Source: Catenulispora sp. GP43 (lineage in GTDB: Bacteria; Actinomycetota; Actinomycetes; Streptomycetales; Catenulisporaceae). Taken from it: 64,000 bases of DNA. The stretch lies in assembly GCF_041260665.1 (NCBI RefSeq), contig NZ_JBGCCT010000003.1, forward strand, positions 248,001-312,000. The letters run 5' to 3'. Under the pieces are notes generated by a model. The model searched no databases. It was not told the origin of the DNA and worked only from the letters and a program-made list of their open reading frames with translations. The position numbers were made by a program, and so were the translations under genes. The number at the start of each line of letters is the position of its first letter. Positions within the stretch are counted from its first letter, which is position 1. Positions 7,847 through 16,480 of the stretch are shown here, in pieces.

Positions 7847-8416
7847 ATGGGAGGTCCTTCGTTCGGGAATGCCAGATGGCAGCCGCCGGACTTTCGGCCG
7901 TCGGACGCCGAGCGCGACGAAGCCATCGACGCGCTGTCGGCCGGCGCCGAGGCCGGCCGGCTGTCCAGCGACACCTTTTCGCACCGCATCGACCAGGCCC
8001 TGGCGGTGCGCTCGCACAGCGAGCTGACCCAACTCGTCTCCGATCTACCGATCCCGCCCGAACCGCCGGGCTTCGGCCAGCGCGTGGTGAACGCGGTCTC
8101 CGCGGTCGCGCACTTCCGCTTCAAGATCAAGGCCGCCTGGCGCGGCCCCTCCCTGCCCCGCCTGTCCCTGCCCGGCGGCCAGCAGGGCATCCTGCGCATC
8201 GGCCGCATGCCCGAATGCGACCTCCAACTGTTCGACACCACGGTGTCCCGCTTCCACGCCGAGTTCCGCCGCTCCCCGGCCGGCTGGCTCCTGGTCGACC
8301 TGGGCTCCACCAACGGCACCCGGGTCAACGGCTGGCGCATAACAGCGCCCACGGCGGTCCACCCCGGCGACGAGGTCTCCTTCGGCTCAGTGGTCTTCTC
8401 CCTGAACGGCCCCTGA
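7847..8416 (+). CDS. DUF1707 plus FHA-domain protein
   Basis: 189 aa. Residues ~15-68 form a DUF1707 (SHOCT-like) module (RPSDAERDEAIDALSAGAEAGRLSSDTFSHRIDQALAVRSHSELTQLVSDLP), common at the N-terminus of actinobacterial membrane-associated proteins. Residues ~110-185 are a forkhead-associated domain with the phosphothreonine-binding GR...S-x-x-H (IGRMPECDLQLFDTTVSRFHAEF) and LGSTNGTRVNG motifs. It should bind a pThr target of a Hanks-type kinase; a candidate kinase lies 14 kb away at 21988-23664, but no direct link is shown. There is no membrane segment. The gene starts on ATG 7847 without a ribosome site and with a -10-like GACAAT 7 nt upstream, consistent with leaderless translation. Confidence 0.85.
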   Translation: MGGPSFGNARWQPPDFRPSDAERDEAIDALSAGAEAGRLSSDTFSHRIDQALAVRSHSELTQLVSDLPIPPEPPGFGQRVVNAVSAVAHFRFKIKAAWRGPSLPRLSLPGGQQGILRIGRMPECDLQLFDTTVSRFHAEFRRSPAGWLLVDLGSTNGTRVNGWRITAPTAVHPGDEVSFGSVVFSLNGP

Positions 8417-8493
8417 CACCAGCGACCGCGCGGCCGTTCCCCTGTTCGGGGCAATCCACGTTTCCGGGCCCCCACCCCGGCAACAGGCCGTGC

Positions 8494-8772
8494 ATGACGA
8501 CGGACGCCCCCCAGCCCCCACCGGCCCCGCAAGCCCCGCGCACCGCGGCCGACAAGGCTCAGCGGTCCCGCATGATCGGCGGCATCGTCATCGCCGTGGT
8601 GGCGATCTGGTTCATCCTGGCCAACACCCACAAAGCCAGCATCACCTTCTGGGTGGTCACGGTGACCAGCCCCATGTGGCTCACCCTCGCGGGCACCTTC
8701 CTCGGCGGCATGCTGACCAGCCTCCTACTGACCCGCACCCGCACCAAGAAGCGCCAGAAGCAGCAGCAATAA
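8494..8772 (+). CDS. Small two-helix membrane protein, LapA/DUF1049-like
   Basis: 92 aa from ATG 8494. A Pro-rich hydrophilic start (MTTDAPQPPPAPQAPRTAADKAQRS) leads to two membrane helices (about 28-45, IGGIVIAVVAIWFILANT; and 52-76, WVVTVTSPMWLTLAGTFLGGMLTSLLL) and a basic tail (RTRTKKRQKQQQ). The N-x-H-x-x-S/V-x-F-x-V spacing between the helices fits lipopolysaccharide assembly protein A (LapA)/DUF1049 proteins, whose role in Gram-positives is unknown. No obvious ribosome site is seen at 8494. It follows the FHA gene by 77 bp and ends just before an AT-rich leader. Confidence 0.7.
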   Translation: MTTDAPQPPPAPQAPRTAADKAQRSRMIGGIVIAVVAIWFILANTHKASITFWVVTVTSPMWLTLAGTFLGGMLTSLLLTRTRTKKRQKQQQ

Positions 8773-8773
8773 T

Positions 8774-8787
8774 ATAAGATGTCTTAT
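8774..8787. promoter_or_regulatory. Perfect AT-rich inverted repeat, possible operator
   Basis: ATAAGA-TG-TCTTAT, six-base arms with a two-base centre, in a locally AT-rich strip unlike the rest of the window. It lies 2 bp after the preceding stop and 87 bp before the repeat-protein start, where a promoter is expected. The regulator is unknown. Confidence 0.4.
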
Positions 8788-8820
8788 CCCCAATCCCCCA
8801 AAAACCCAAAAAATGTCACA

Positions 8821-8867
8821 CCCCTCTGCCACTCTGGTGAAACCAGTACAAAACCACCCCAGAGGGG
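8821..8867 (+). promoter_or_regulatory. 5'-leader stem-loop that pairs with the ribosome site
   Basis: CCCCTCTG (8821-8828) is the exact complement of CAGAGGGG (8860-8867), and the latter overlaps the AGAGGGGG ribosome site of the gene starting at 8874. Between them is a second hairpin, CTGGT-GAA-ACCAG (8834-8846). The folded leader would hide the Shine-Dalgarno. Pairing is seen; a regulatory role is inferred. Confidence 0.5.
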
Positions 8868-8873
8868 GAAACA

Positions 8874-10262
8874 ATGCCGACCCAAACCCAACCCTGGCTC
8901 CGCGCGGAACTCATAGCCGCCCCCGAAACAACCCCCGGCGCCCAGCTGATGATCCCCGCCGACGGCGTCGAGTTCCACGACGACCAACTGGTCTTCCACC
9001 ACCAAGGCGACATCGTCTACGTGGCCTCCCAAGGCCAACTCCGCTCCATCACCTGGTTCGCCAGACAACCCAACCCCGAAACAGCCCGCCGCAAAGCCCA
9101 ATGGCCCAAACACGGCACCCGCTGGACCGACGAGGAAAGAGCGGACCTCCTCCGCCACCTCCGCACCGGCCAAAGCTGGAAAGCCATCTCCCACGCCCAC
9201 GGCCGCTCCCGCACCGGCTGCCAGCAAGAAGCCATCAAGCAGGGCTGGCTGGACCCGGACACCCTGCAACCGACGGCAGCACTGCTCCTCGCCGAGCCGG
9301 ATCCCACACCCGCCGCGAAGGCAGAATCCTTACTCGCCACCCCGAGCACCGACTCCGCGGCCCCGACCCCAGACGCCACGCCCGCCGACTCCCCCGATCC
9401 GGCGCCCAACAACTCCTCCGATCCGAAGCCGAATGCCGTACCTGCCGGCTTGGCCAACAAATCGCGGAAGACCGCGCCCACCGATTCGCCGCCGAATGCC
9501 GCAGCCACACCGGCTATCGCCGATCAGTTGCACAAGGCCACGCTCGCCGACGCTGCCGCCGACTCGCCAGCAAACCCCGCAGCCTCATCAGCCCTCGCCG
9601 ATCTGCTGCGCGAAACCGCGCTCGCCAGTGCTGCCGCCGATTCGCCGCCGAATGCCGCAGCCTCAGCGAGCTCGCCGCCAAGCGCCAGGCCCGCAGCCTC
9701 GCCGGCCCTCGCCAATCTCCTGCGCAAGTCCGCGCCCGCCGACACTGCCGCCGATTCGCCACCGAATGCCGCAGCTTCCGCCAGCTCACCGCCAACCTCC
9801 TGGGTCATTGCCCCGCCACCGGCCGCCGATCCACCGCAGCCGTCCGCGCGCATCCCCGCCTCCACGAGGCCAAGTCCCTCAGCAACCTCAAGCCCAACTG
9901 CCGAACTCGCCGTTGCTACCCCGCGAGCGGTCCACGACTCGGCAGCATCGCCTTCGCCCACAACACCATCAGCGCCACCGATCGCCGCCGAGCCGCTCGC
10001 ATCTGCCACCGCCGCGCCACAGCCGGACCGGCCCCGGATTCCGCCACGCGTCCCGCGGCAGCGCACCGGCTCCGGCGCCGAATCTCAGCCCGGCGGTGGT
10101 GATCCCGACAAGGATCCTGATCCCGACTCCGGCCCCGGTTCGGCTCCCGGGCCCGGATCACGCTTCCTGTCGCGCGCGCAGTCCTCGCTGGCCCGTGCCA
10201 CGCTCGGGGCGTACATGAACCCGCCGCGGGGACAGTCGGGTGCGGCGTCCGGGGCGACCTGA
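8874..10262 (+). CDS. Repeat-rich protein with SANT/Myb-like N-terminal helix domain
   Basis: 462 aa from ATG 8874 with a very strong AGAGGGGG ribosome site. Residues 1-70 form a mixed segment without known family (ELIAAPETTPGAQLMIPADGVEFHDDQLVFHHQGDIVYVASQGQL). Residues ~82-125 look like a SANT/Myb or resolvase-type helix-turn-helix (GTRWTDEERADLLRHLRTGQSWKAISHAHGRSRTGCQQEAIKQGWL). Residues ~130-440 are Ala/Pro/Ser-rich with repeated ADSPPNAAA and (L)A(N/D)LLR(K/E) units, and the tail is RFLSRAQSSLARATLGAYMN. Likely a DNA-associated protein with a long disordered arm. I do not recognise a full-length family. The GC-rich repeats create long false open frames on both strands. It converges with the pxpBC gene, with 8 bp between the stops. 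Confidence 0.65.
   Translation: MPTQTQPWLRAELIAAPETTPGAQLMIPADGVEFHDDQLVFHHQGDIVYVASQGQLRSITWFARQPNPETARRKAQWPKHGTRWTDEERADLLRHLRTGQSWKAISHAHGRSRTGCQQEAIKQGWLDPDTLQPTAALLLAEPDPTPAAKAESLLATPSTDSAAPTPDATPADSPDPAPNNSSDPKPNAVPAGLANKSRKTAPTDSPPNAAATPAIADQLHKATLADAAADSPANPAASSALADLLRETALASAAADSPPNAAASASSPPSARPAASPALANLLRKSAPADTAADSPPNAAASASSPPTSWVIAPPPAADPPQPSARIPASTRPSPSATSSPTAELAVATPRAVHDSAASPSPTTPSAPPIAAEPLASATAAPQPDRPRIPPRVPRQRTGSGAESQPGGGDPDKDPDPDSGPGSAPGPGSRFLSRAQSSLARATLGAYMNPPRGQSGAASGAT
9481..9800 (+). repeat. Imperfect tandem repeats inside the SANT-like protein gene
   Basis: Coding repeat units of about 72-105 bp, each ending in a version of GCCGCCGATTCGCCGCC that encodes AADSPPNAAA. 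The copies alternate with a second element encoding ALADLLRETALA / ALANLLRKSAPA. At least four copies differ by point changes and by insertion of a short ASASSPPSARP segment. They probably arose by slippage or unequal exchange. Confidence 0.6.
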
Positions 10263-10270
10263 CGTCGCCC

Positions 10271-11968
10271 TCAGCGCCGGCTTGTGCCGCCGACCATCCG
10301 GAACCGGATGCCGGTGCCCGGGCGCGCTTGTCCCACGGCGTCCAAGTCCGCCGGGTGGGCGCATGCGATGACCGGGTAGCCGCCGGTCACCGGGTGGTCG
10401 GCCAGGAACAGCAGCGGGCGGCCGTCGCGGGGCACCTGCACGGCCCCCACGACCAGCGGCTCGCTCGCCGGCTCACCCTCGCGGACCCGCTGCAGTGAAG
10501 GGCCGTCCAGCCGTACCGCTGTCCGGTTCGACTCCATCCCGACCGTCCACCGCGCCGCGATCAAGTCCCGGACCGCATCCTCCGTGAACCACTCGCTGCG
10601 CGGCCCCAAGACCAACCGCACCACCACGGGATCATCCACGTCCCGCAGCGGTGCCAGTCCCAGGCCCGGAATGTCCGGTGGCAAGCCCACCGGATCGCCG
10701 ATCGCGAGGCGTTCCTGAGCCGCCAAAGCCCGCCCGCCAACTCCCGACAGGAGGTCGACCGACCGGCTCCCCAACACCCCCGCACCGCCCACACCCCCGG
10801 CCACGGCGAGGTACGCGCGCACCCCCGCCGCGGCCGGCCCCACATCGACCACCGCGCCGCCCGGCACGTAGAAGGCAGCGCCCGGGACCGTGCGCATGAC
10901 CTTGTTCTGGTGGGGAGGCGTGGGTTCGGGCACCGACACCGTCACCTCGCACCGAGCGCCGGCAACCGCGACCCAGCGCCCCACCTCGAGGCACACCGCC
11001 CCGCCGCCGAGCGTCAGCTCGAGCGCCGCGGCACCCTCCTCGTTGCCCACCAACCGGTTCGCGAGCTTCAGCGACGCCCGGTCGACCGCGCCCGAGCGCG
11101 GGACGCCGAGGTGCGCGAAGCCCGGGCGGCCGAGGTCCTGCACCGTCGTCAGAGGTCCGGCGCGCACCACCCGCAAGCCGGGCTCGCCGGCTTGCGCCGC
11201 GGCCTCCTCACGGCCGCCGGGAGCGTCGTCCGGGCGGCTTCGCCCCGTCGCGTCGCGGAACCGGACCCGGGTGCCCGGTCGGAGCAGCGCCGGCGAGTCC
11301 CGTGCCTCGTCCCACAGGGCCGGGGCCCATGACGCCAGGCGCCCGATCAGTTGCCAACCGCCGGGAGACTCCCGTGGATAAACGCCGCTGTACGGCCCGC
11401 CCAAGGCCACCGCTCCGGCAGGCACGCGGGTCCGCGGCGCATCACGGCGTGGCACGCGCAGCACGTCCGGCAAGCCGGTCAGGTACGCGAAGCCGGGTGC
11501 GAAGCCGGTGAACGCGACCGTGAATTCGGCCTCCGTGTGCAACGAAACGATCTCATTTAGGGCAAGCCCAGTCAGCCGCGCGACGTCATCGAGATCCGGA
11601 CCGTCGTACAGCACCGGCAGCTCAACGATCTCGGGCTCGATACCGGGCTTGCTCTCGGGCTCGGTATCGGGCTCGGGCTCGGGCTCGGGTCCAGTCGTGC
11701 TCTGCGCGCACCAGTCCACATCCGCGACCGCAGCCGCGAACTCCCGCAGCCCGCGCTGCCCCGCGTCGTCGAACGTCGCGATGGCCATCAGCGTGCGCTC
11801 GGCGGGCACCACGTCGACCAGAACACCCGGCCGCGCCACGCGCCAGCGCTCGGTCCAGGCGAAGCAGCGCTGAACTTTCTCCAAAGAATCGAACTCGAGC
11901 AGCACCCCGAACGGACCCGCGGGTCGGACCGACCCGGCGCCGGTACCGGCGCCCGAGCCATCGCTCAC
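10271..11968 (-). CDS. Fused 5-oxoprolinase subunits PxpB-PxpC
   Basis: 565 aa from GTG 11968, which overlaps the pxpA stop by four bases (GTGA). The N-terminal ~250 residues are PxpB/KipI ([23 protein letters not shown], then [28 protein letters not shown]). The C-terminal ~300 residues are PxpC/KipA ([28 protein letters not shown]... [20 protein letters not shown]). With PxpA they hydrolyse 5-oxoproline to glutamate using ATP. Fusion of the two subunits is known in other bacteria. A Glu-Pro repeat (about residues 93-114, encoded by a CTCGGG hexanucleotide run near 11641-11695) is inserted in the PxpB half and is not a family feature. Older names are allophanate hydrolase subunits 1 and 2, but the pxpA neighbour favours oxoprolinase. 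Confidence 0.9.
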   Translation of the reverse strand: MSDGSGAGTGAGSVRPAGPFGVLLEFDSLEKVQRCFAWTERWRVARPGVLVDVVPAERTLMAIATFDDAGQRGLREFAAAVADVDWCAQSTTGPEPEPEPDTEPESKPGIEPEIVELPVLYDGPDLDDVARLTGLALNEIVSLHTEAEFTVAFTGFAPGFAYLTGLPDVLRVPRRDAPRTRVPAGAVALGGPYSGVYPRESPGGWQLIGRLASWAPALWDEARDSPALLRPGTRVRFRDATGRSRPDDAPGGREEAAAQAGEPGLRVVRAGPLTTVQDLGRPGFAHLGVPRSGAVDRASLKLANRLVGNEEGAAALELTLGGGAVCLEVGRWVAVAGARCEVTVSVPEPTPPHQNKVMRTVPGAAFYVPGGAVVDVGPAAAGVRAYLAVAGGVGGAGVLGSRSVDLLSGVGGRALAAQERLAIGDPVGLPPDIPGLGLAPLRDVDDPVVVRLVLGPRSEWFTEDAVRDLIAARWTVGMESNRTAVRLDGPSLQRVREGEPASEPLVVGAVQVPRDGRPLLFLADHPVTGGYPVIACAHPADLDAVGQARPGTGIRFRMVGGTSRR

Positions 11969-12729
11969 GTGAACGCCCCGACCTCGACCCCCGTCGACCG
12001 CAAGGCTTCCCGGACCGCGGCCGCCATGGCCACCGCGGAGGGCGAATCCCCGTGCACGCACAACGAGCGTGCCGAGATCTCCAGCAGCGTCCCGTCGATC
12101 GCCCGGACCGTGCCGGACACGGCCATCTCCACGGCGCGTCCCGCGACCTCCTCCGGGCTCGTCACCACCGCGCCCGGCGCGGAGCGCGGGACGAGGGTGC
12201 CCAGGGGGGTGTAGGCGCGGTCCGCGAAGGCCTCGGGGATGGTGGTCAGGCCCGCTGTGGTCGCCAATTCCAGGAATACCGAGCCGGAAAGGCCCAGGAC
12301 GGGGACGTCGACGTCGTACGCGGAGGCGAAACTGGACACCGCGCGGACCACCGCCTCGGCTTGCACGGCGTCATGCACGATACGGTTGTACAGAGCCCCG
12401 TGCGGTTTCACGTAACGGACCCGGTCTCCGGCTGCTCTGGCGAAGGCGTCCAGAGCTCCGATCTGGAAGAGGACGTCGTCAGCCAGTTCGTGGGGGTCGT
12501 ACTCGATGTCGCGGCGGCCGAAGCCGGCCAGGTCGCGGTAGCCTACCTGGGCTCCGATCCGTACTCCGCGGCCGACGGCCGCCGAGCAGACCCGGCGCAT
12601 GGTGGAGGGATCGCCGGCGTGGAAGCCGCAGGCGACGTTGGCACTGGTGACCAGTTCCAGGAGAGCGTCGTCATCACCTAAACGCCAACGCCCGAAACCT
12701 TCGCCCAGATCTGCGTTAAGGTCGATCAT
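11965..12729 (-). CDS. pxpA: 5-oxoprolinase subunit PxpA (LamB/YcsF family)
   Basis: 254 aa, starting [20 protein letters not shown] at ATG 12729. It has the family signatures [38 protein letters not shown] and [10 protein letters not shown], and ends with LCVHGDSP. PxpA is the third subunit of the ATP-dependent 5-oxoprolinase that recycles pyroglutamate; it acts in the cytosol. It is the first gene of a two-gene operon and overlaps the fused pxpBC gene by four bases, so the proteins should be made in step. The ribosome site is weak (GCGCAGG). It is divergent from the J-domain gene across ~99 bp, with no operator I can recognise. Confidence 0.93.
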   Translation of the reverse strand: MIDLNADLGEGFGRWRLGDDDALLELVTSANVACGFHAGDPSTMRRVCSAAVGRGVRIGAQVGYRDLAGFGRRDIEYDPHELADDVLFQIGALDAFARAAGDRVRYVKPHGALYNRIVHDAVQAEAVVRAVSSFASAYDVDVPVLGLSGSVFLELATTAGLTTIPEAFADRAYTPLGTLVPRSAPGAVVTSPEEVAGRAVEMAVSGTVRAIDGTLLEISARSLCVHGDSPSAVAMAAAVREALRSTGVEVGAFT

Positions 12730-12828
12730 CCTGCGCACCACAGTACGCCCGAAGACGGAGTCGTCGCCCCTTGTCGCTCCTGTACCCTCTCTGCCGCAGT
12801 GCCCTGAGTAAATCTGTGAGGACCAACC

Positions 12829-13662
12829 GTGGAGACTGCCCAGGCAATGAGTGAGCCGTTGTTCCAGAGTCTGGAAGACGCCGTCGTGGTGGCCGAGACG
12901 GCCCTGCTGGACACGCAGGTGGCCGTCGAGTCGCTGCGTGCCGAGTTGGACCAGTTCACCCGGCTGCACCAGATCCAACTGGGCCCGCTGTACGGCCGGC
13001 TCGACGAGCTGGACGCGCTCACCGCCGAGACCGAAGCCGCCATGACCGGCGACCCCGAGGCGATCCGCCGTGCGGTGGAGGCCCGGGCGCGGGTCGATGG
13101 CGAGGACCCCCTGCTGTTCGCCGCCGCCAACGCCGGGCTGCTCGAGGACGATGAGGAAGGTGGCACGGAGCAGGACCAGAAGCCCCCGCGGCCGCGCGCG
13201 GAGAGCGCGCCCCCGGCCGCCGACCCGGACGTGCCGGTGCGGCCCAGCAAGACCGCGCAACGGCTGTACCGCGAGCTCGCCCGCCGGTCGCACCCGGACC
13301 TCGTCCAGGACCCGACCGAGATCGCGCGCCGCTCGGCCTTCATCACCCGCGTCAACGCCGCCTACGAGAAGGACGACCTTCCCGCGCTGCAGAAGCTCAG
13401 CGAAGAGTGGTCGCTGACCTCCTCGGGCCCGGCGAAGGACCATCCGCAGCGCGAGCTGTGGCTGCGGGGCCGCCTGATCTGGCTGCGCGCCAAGCAGGCG
13501 GAGCTGGCCTTGGAGCGCCAGACGCTGATGGAGAACCCCATGGCGGACGTGCTCGCGGCCTACCAGTACGACTCGCTGACGGCGCTGCGCTCGATCTCCG
13601 AGCAGCTCTACACGGCGATCGCCGAGCGGGAGGCCCTGCTGAACGCGCTCATCGGCTCCTGA
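12829..13662 (+). CDS. Coiled-coil protein with C-terminal J-domain-like segment
   Basis: 277 aa from GTG 12829 (TGAGGA ribosome site). The first ~75 residues are helical and coiled-coil-like, then comes an acidic/Pro linker (105-135). A J-domain-like helix pair with an HPD tripeptide at 155-157 follows ([21 protein letters not shown]... [27 protein letters not shown]), and a second helical region ends the protein. The HPD motif suggests it can stimulate DnaK ATPase, but the order is unlike DnaJ: the J-domain is internal, without Gly/Phe or zinc regions. Similar molecular chaperone DnaJ entries occur in other actinomycetes. The last 14 nt overlap the 3' end of pheA on the other strand. Confidence 0.75.
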   Translation: METAQAMSEPLFQSLEDAVVVAETALLDTQVAVESLRAELDQFTRLHQIQLGPLYGRLDELDALTAETEAAMTGDPEAIRRAVEARARVDGEDPLLFAAANAGLLEDDEEGGTEQDQKPPRPRAESAPPAADPDVPVRPSKTAQRLYRELARRSHPDLVQDPTEIARRSAFITRVNAAYEKDDLPALQKLSEEWSLTSSGPAKDHPQRELWLRGRLIWLRAKQAELALERQTLMENPMADVLAAYQYDSLTALRSISEQLYTAIAEREALLNALIGS

Positions 13663-14593
13663 GGCCGGCCAGCCATTCGGCGGCCTCGCGGAAGTCCTCG
13701 TCGGAGGTCCCACTGCGGATCTCCGCGGCGCGTCCGTCGGCGCGCGGGTAGCTGCCGAGGTACCGGACCTCGGCGGCGACCCGCCGCAGGCCGGTCAGGA
13801 CTTCGCCGACGCGCGCGTCGTCGAGGTGCCCCTCGCAGTCGATGGAGAACCAGTAGGTGCCCAGCTTCGAGCGCGTGGGCCGCGACTCGATGCGCATCAG
13901 GTCCACGCCCCGGACGGCGAACTCCTCAAGGATCTCAAGAAGCGCGCCCGGGTGGTTGTCCCGCAGCACCACGGCGAGGGACGTCTTGTCGGCGCCGGTG
14001 CGGGCCGGCGGCGGCCCGGGCGGCACGACCATCACGAACCGGGTGACCGCTCCGCTGACGTCGTGGATGTTCTCGGCGAGCAGGGTGAGCCGGTAGAACG
14101 GCGCCGCGAACGAACCCGCCAGGGCGGCGTCGTGCACGCCCTCGGACACCAGCCGCGCCGCGTCCGCATTGGACGACGCCGCCACCCACCGCGCGTCCGG
14201 CAGGTTCTCGGCCAGCCAGCGGCGGCACTGCGGATAGGCGTGCGGATGGCTGGACACCGTCTTGATGTCGGCGAGCGCCGTGTCGGGACGCCCCATGAGC
14301 GCGAACTCCACCGGCAACAGGATCTCCCGCACGATGCGCAGCGGGGGTTCTTCAGTGGACAGATCGTCGAGCGTGGCCGGGACCGCCCCCTCGACGGAGT
14401 TCTCGAACGCCACGACCGCGCCGGACACCTCACCGCGCCGCACCGCGTCCAGAGCCGCAGGCACCGACTCATACGGAACCCGCTCTGCTTCCCGCGCGCC
14501 GGGAACGCTAAGAAGCGCCGCCTCCGTAAACGTCCCCGCCGGGCCCAGGAAGCCGTAGCGAATGGGGACGGGAGGCGACGCAGTCTCGGTCAT
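13649..14593 (-). CDS. pheA: Prephenate dehydratase
   Basis: 314 aa. A periplasmic-binding-like catalytic domain (about 10-190; [45 protein letters not shown], and the catalytic TRF in AVTRFVMV) is followed by an ACT domain (about 208-285; [42 protein letters not shown]). The ESRP loop binds phenylalanine for feedback control. It makes phenylpyruvate from prephenate in phenylalanine synthesis. The start is ATG 14593, with TAGGCT exactly 7 nt upstream and no ribosome site, so it is probably leaderless. It converges with, and slightly overlaps, the J-domain gene. Confidence 0.95.
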   Translation of the reverse strand: MTETASPPVPIRYGFLGPAGTFTEAALLSVPGAREAERVPYESVPAALDAVRRGEVSGAVVAFENSVEGAVPATLDDLSTEEPPLRIVREILLPVEFALMGRPDTALADIKTVSSHPHAYPQCRRWLAENLPDARWVAASSNADAARLVSEGVHDAALAGSFAAPFYRLTLLAENIHDVSGAVTRFVMVVPPGPPPARTGADKTSLAVVLRDNHPGALLEILEEFAVRGVDLMRIESRPTRSKLGTYWFSIDCEGHLDDARVGEVLTGLRRVAAEVRYLGSYPRADGRAAEIRSGTSDEDFREAAEWLAGLRSR

Positions 14594-14609
14594 GCCGCCT
14601 AGCCTACGG

Positions 14610-15770
14610 TCACTGTGGCGGCTGCCACGCGACCACCGGATCCATCGCCCGCAACGCCAGGTCCGGCACGAGGCGTCCGGCGAGGCCCATCGCCAGGTTC
14701 CGCAACGCCGCCTTAGGACGTGAGGTGCTCTGCGTCAGGGCGCCCATCCGATGCGACCGGCGCACCATGTCCGCTCCCCGAGGGGCCCGCAGGGCGGTGT
14801 AGCGGGCGAGGGCGGTCACGACCTCCACAGAGCTCTTAGCCGGTCCCACAAGCGCCGCCAGGGTGACACCGTCCTCCATGGCCTGATTCGCACCCTGGCC
14901 GAGATGCGGGGTCATGGCGTGCGCGGCGTCGCCCAGGATCGCGACGACGCCTCGGTGGTACGCGGGCAACGGTTCGGCGATCTCGTAGATGTCGTTGTGC
15001 AGGACCGTCTCGGGATCCGCGGCGGCGATGAGCTGGGGCACCGGGAAGTGCCAGCCGCCGAAGCGCCGTAGCAGTTCGGCCTTCTCGTCCGGGTAGACCA
15101 CGCCGGGCTCGGAGTGATCGGCGGCGTAGGCGTAGGTGCGGCCGTCGGCCAGCGGAGTGATCCCGAAGACCCGGCCGCCGTCCCAGACCTCGCCGGGCAG
15201 GAAGTCTCCCGCCGGTGTCGGGACAAGAAGCCGCCACGCGGTGATGCCGCTGTAGACAGGCCCCGGATGTTCCGGGAACAGGGTCTTGCGCAGTGCGGAG
15301 TTCACTCCGTCGGCGGCAACGATCAGGTCCGCTTCGAGGGGCCCGGAGTCCGTCAGCAGGCGGGGCCGCTGGGAGGCGCTGCCCGCCTCGACCCCCTGGG
15401 CCGCGACGCCCAGCATGAACACGTCCGCCGGCAGCAACGCGGTGAGCACGTCCATGACCGAGGACCGCGTCGCCGGGATCACCGCGTCCCCGAACCGGCG
15501 GATCATGGCCTTGCTCGCCGTGCGGGCGATCACCCGGCCGTCCGAACGGGTCACCGCCGCGTCCCCCTGGAACGCGGCCAGCTTCCGCACCGCGTCGCCG
15601 ACGCCCAGGGTGTCCAGCGCCCGCAACCCGTTCGGCGCAACAGCCAGGCCGGACCCCACGGGCCGCAGCTCCGCGGCGCGCTCCACGACTGTGACGTCCC
15701 ACCCCCGCTGGAACAGGCCCACTGCCGCAGTGAGCCCGCCGAATCCCGCCCCCACCACGATCGCCTTCAT
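14610..15770 (-). CDS. FAD-dependent monooxygenase (PHBH-type)
   Basis: 386 aa. The N-terminal Rossmann motif GAGFGGLTAAVGL followed by VVERA (FAD binding), a central DG motif (VAADGVNSALRK) and the late GDAAHAMTPHLGQGANQAMEDGVTLA loop define a class A flavoprotein monooxygenase. The substrate cannot be told; members hydroxylate aromatic or polyketide compounds or drugs. A GAGGAG ribosome site precedes ATG 15770. It is divergent from a TetR gene, and the 87-bp gap between them carries three copies of the same operator, so the monooxygenase is very likely repressed by that TetR and induced by its substrate or a related compound. Confidence 0.88.
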   Translation of the reverse strand: MKAIVVGAGFGGLTAAVGLFQRGWDVTVVERAAELRPVGSGLAVAPNGLRALDTLGVGDAVRKLAAFQGDAAVTRSDGRVIARTASKAMIRRFGDAVIPATRSSVMDVLTALLPADVFMLGVAAQGVEAGSASQRPRLLTDSGPLEADLIVAADGVNSALRKTLFPEHPGPVYSGITAWRLLVPTPAGDFLPGEVWDGGRVFGITPLADGRTYAYAADHSEPGVVYPDEKAELLRRFGGWHFPVPQLIAAADPETVLHNDIYEIAEPLPAYHRGVVAILGDAAHAMTPHLGQGANQAMEDGVTLAALVGPAKSSVEVVTALARYTALRAPRGADMVRRSHRMGALTQSTSRPKAALRNLAMGLAGRLVPDLALRAMDPVVAWQPPQ

Positions 15771-15781
15771 GATCGCTCCTC

Positions 15782-15835
15782 ACTACATCCGTAGTTTCAA
15801 CTACAAACGTAGTTCTACGCCACTACATCCGTAGT
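15782..15835. promoter_or_regulatory. Three TetR-type operators in the monooxygenase/TetR gap
   Basis: Palindrome ACTAC-N4-GTAGT in three copies: ACTACATCCGTAGT at 15782-15795, ACTACAAACGTAGT at 15800-15813 and ACTACATCCGTAGT at 15822-15835. The starts are 18 and 22 bp apart. The rightmost copy falls on the expected -35 of the TetR gene; the leftmost lies 12 bp from the monooxygenase ATG. Confidence 0.75.
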
Positions 15836-15857
15836 CGTCAACTGCTAGGGTCTGTCC

Positions 15858-16454
15858 ATGACCTCCCGTCCGGACCTCATCGGAGACACCGCGATCGCCC
15901 TGCTCGCCGAACGGGGAATGCGCGGCCTCACCCATCGCGCGGTCGACGAGGCCGCCGGTCTGCCCGCCGGGTCCACCTCCAACCACGCCCGGACCCGCAG
16001 CGCCCTGCTGGAGACGACGTTCGCCCGGCTGTGCCGCCTGGAGGCCGAGGTCTTCGAGGACGCCGCGAACCCCGGCGGCCTGCTGGCCCTGGACACGCTC
16101 ACCCCGGAGACGGCCGCCGACCTGGTGGCCGCCCAGCTGCACGACACGCTCACGCTCCGCCGGGACCAGGCGCTGGCCCGCTTCGAACTCGCCCTGGAGG
16201 CGACGAGGCGGCCGGAACTGCGCGCCATCTACGACGACGCGGGCGTCACCTTCCGCGAGCCCGCACGCGGCCTCATGGCGGCCCTCGGCGCCGCCGACCC
16301 CGACCGCGCCGGCCGCACGTTCATCGCCTTCAGCGAAGGGATCCTGTTCGACTCGGTCGCCGGCGCCGGCAGCCGCGCCGTCCCGACCCGCGAGGAGATC
16401 CGCGAAGGTCTCCTCGAGCTCTTCCGGGGAATGCTCATGAAGCCCGCGCTATAG
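15858..16454 (+). CDS. TetR-family repressor
   Basis: 198 aa. The N-terminal helix-turn-helix is seen at about residues 10-55 (IGDTAIALLAERGMRGLTHRAVDEAAGLPAGSTSNHARTRSALLE), followed by an all-helical ligand domain. The HTH variant GLTHRAVDEAAGLPAGSTSNH is of the type found in PaaX/YxbF-like TetR regulators. The gene is divergent from the flavin monooxygenase and shares a promoter region that contains three matching operators, which suggests autoregulation and control of that enzyme. The ATG at 15858 has TAGGGT 6 nt upstream and no ribosome site, so the mRNA is probably leaderless. Its end is 26 bp from the stop of the response-regulator gene. Confidence 0.88.
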   Translation: MTSRPDLIGDTAIALLAERGMRGLTHRAVDEAAGLPAGSTSNHARTRSALLETTFARLCRLEAEVFEDAANPGGLLALDTLTPETAADLVAAQLHDTLTLRRDQALARFELALEATRRPELRAIYDDAGVTFREPARGLMAALGAADPDRAGRTFIAFSEGILFDSVAGAGSRAVPTREEIREGLLELFRGMLMKPAL

Positions 16455-16480
16455 AGAACCCGCAGTAGAACGAACCGCTA

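Noticed and set aside
8813-10102. Second long plus-strand frame over the repeat protein
   Set aside because: It starts within the structured leader and gives an Arg/Pro-rich text. The frame from 8874 has the strong ribosome site and normal codon bias.
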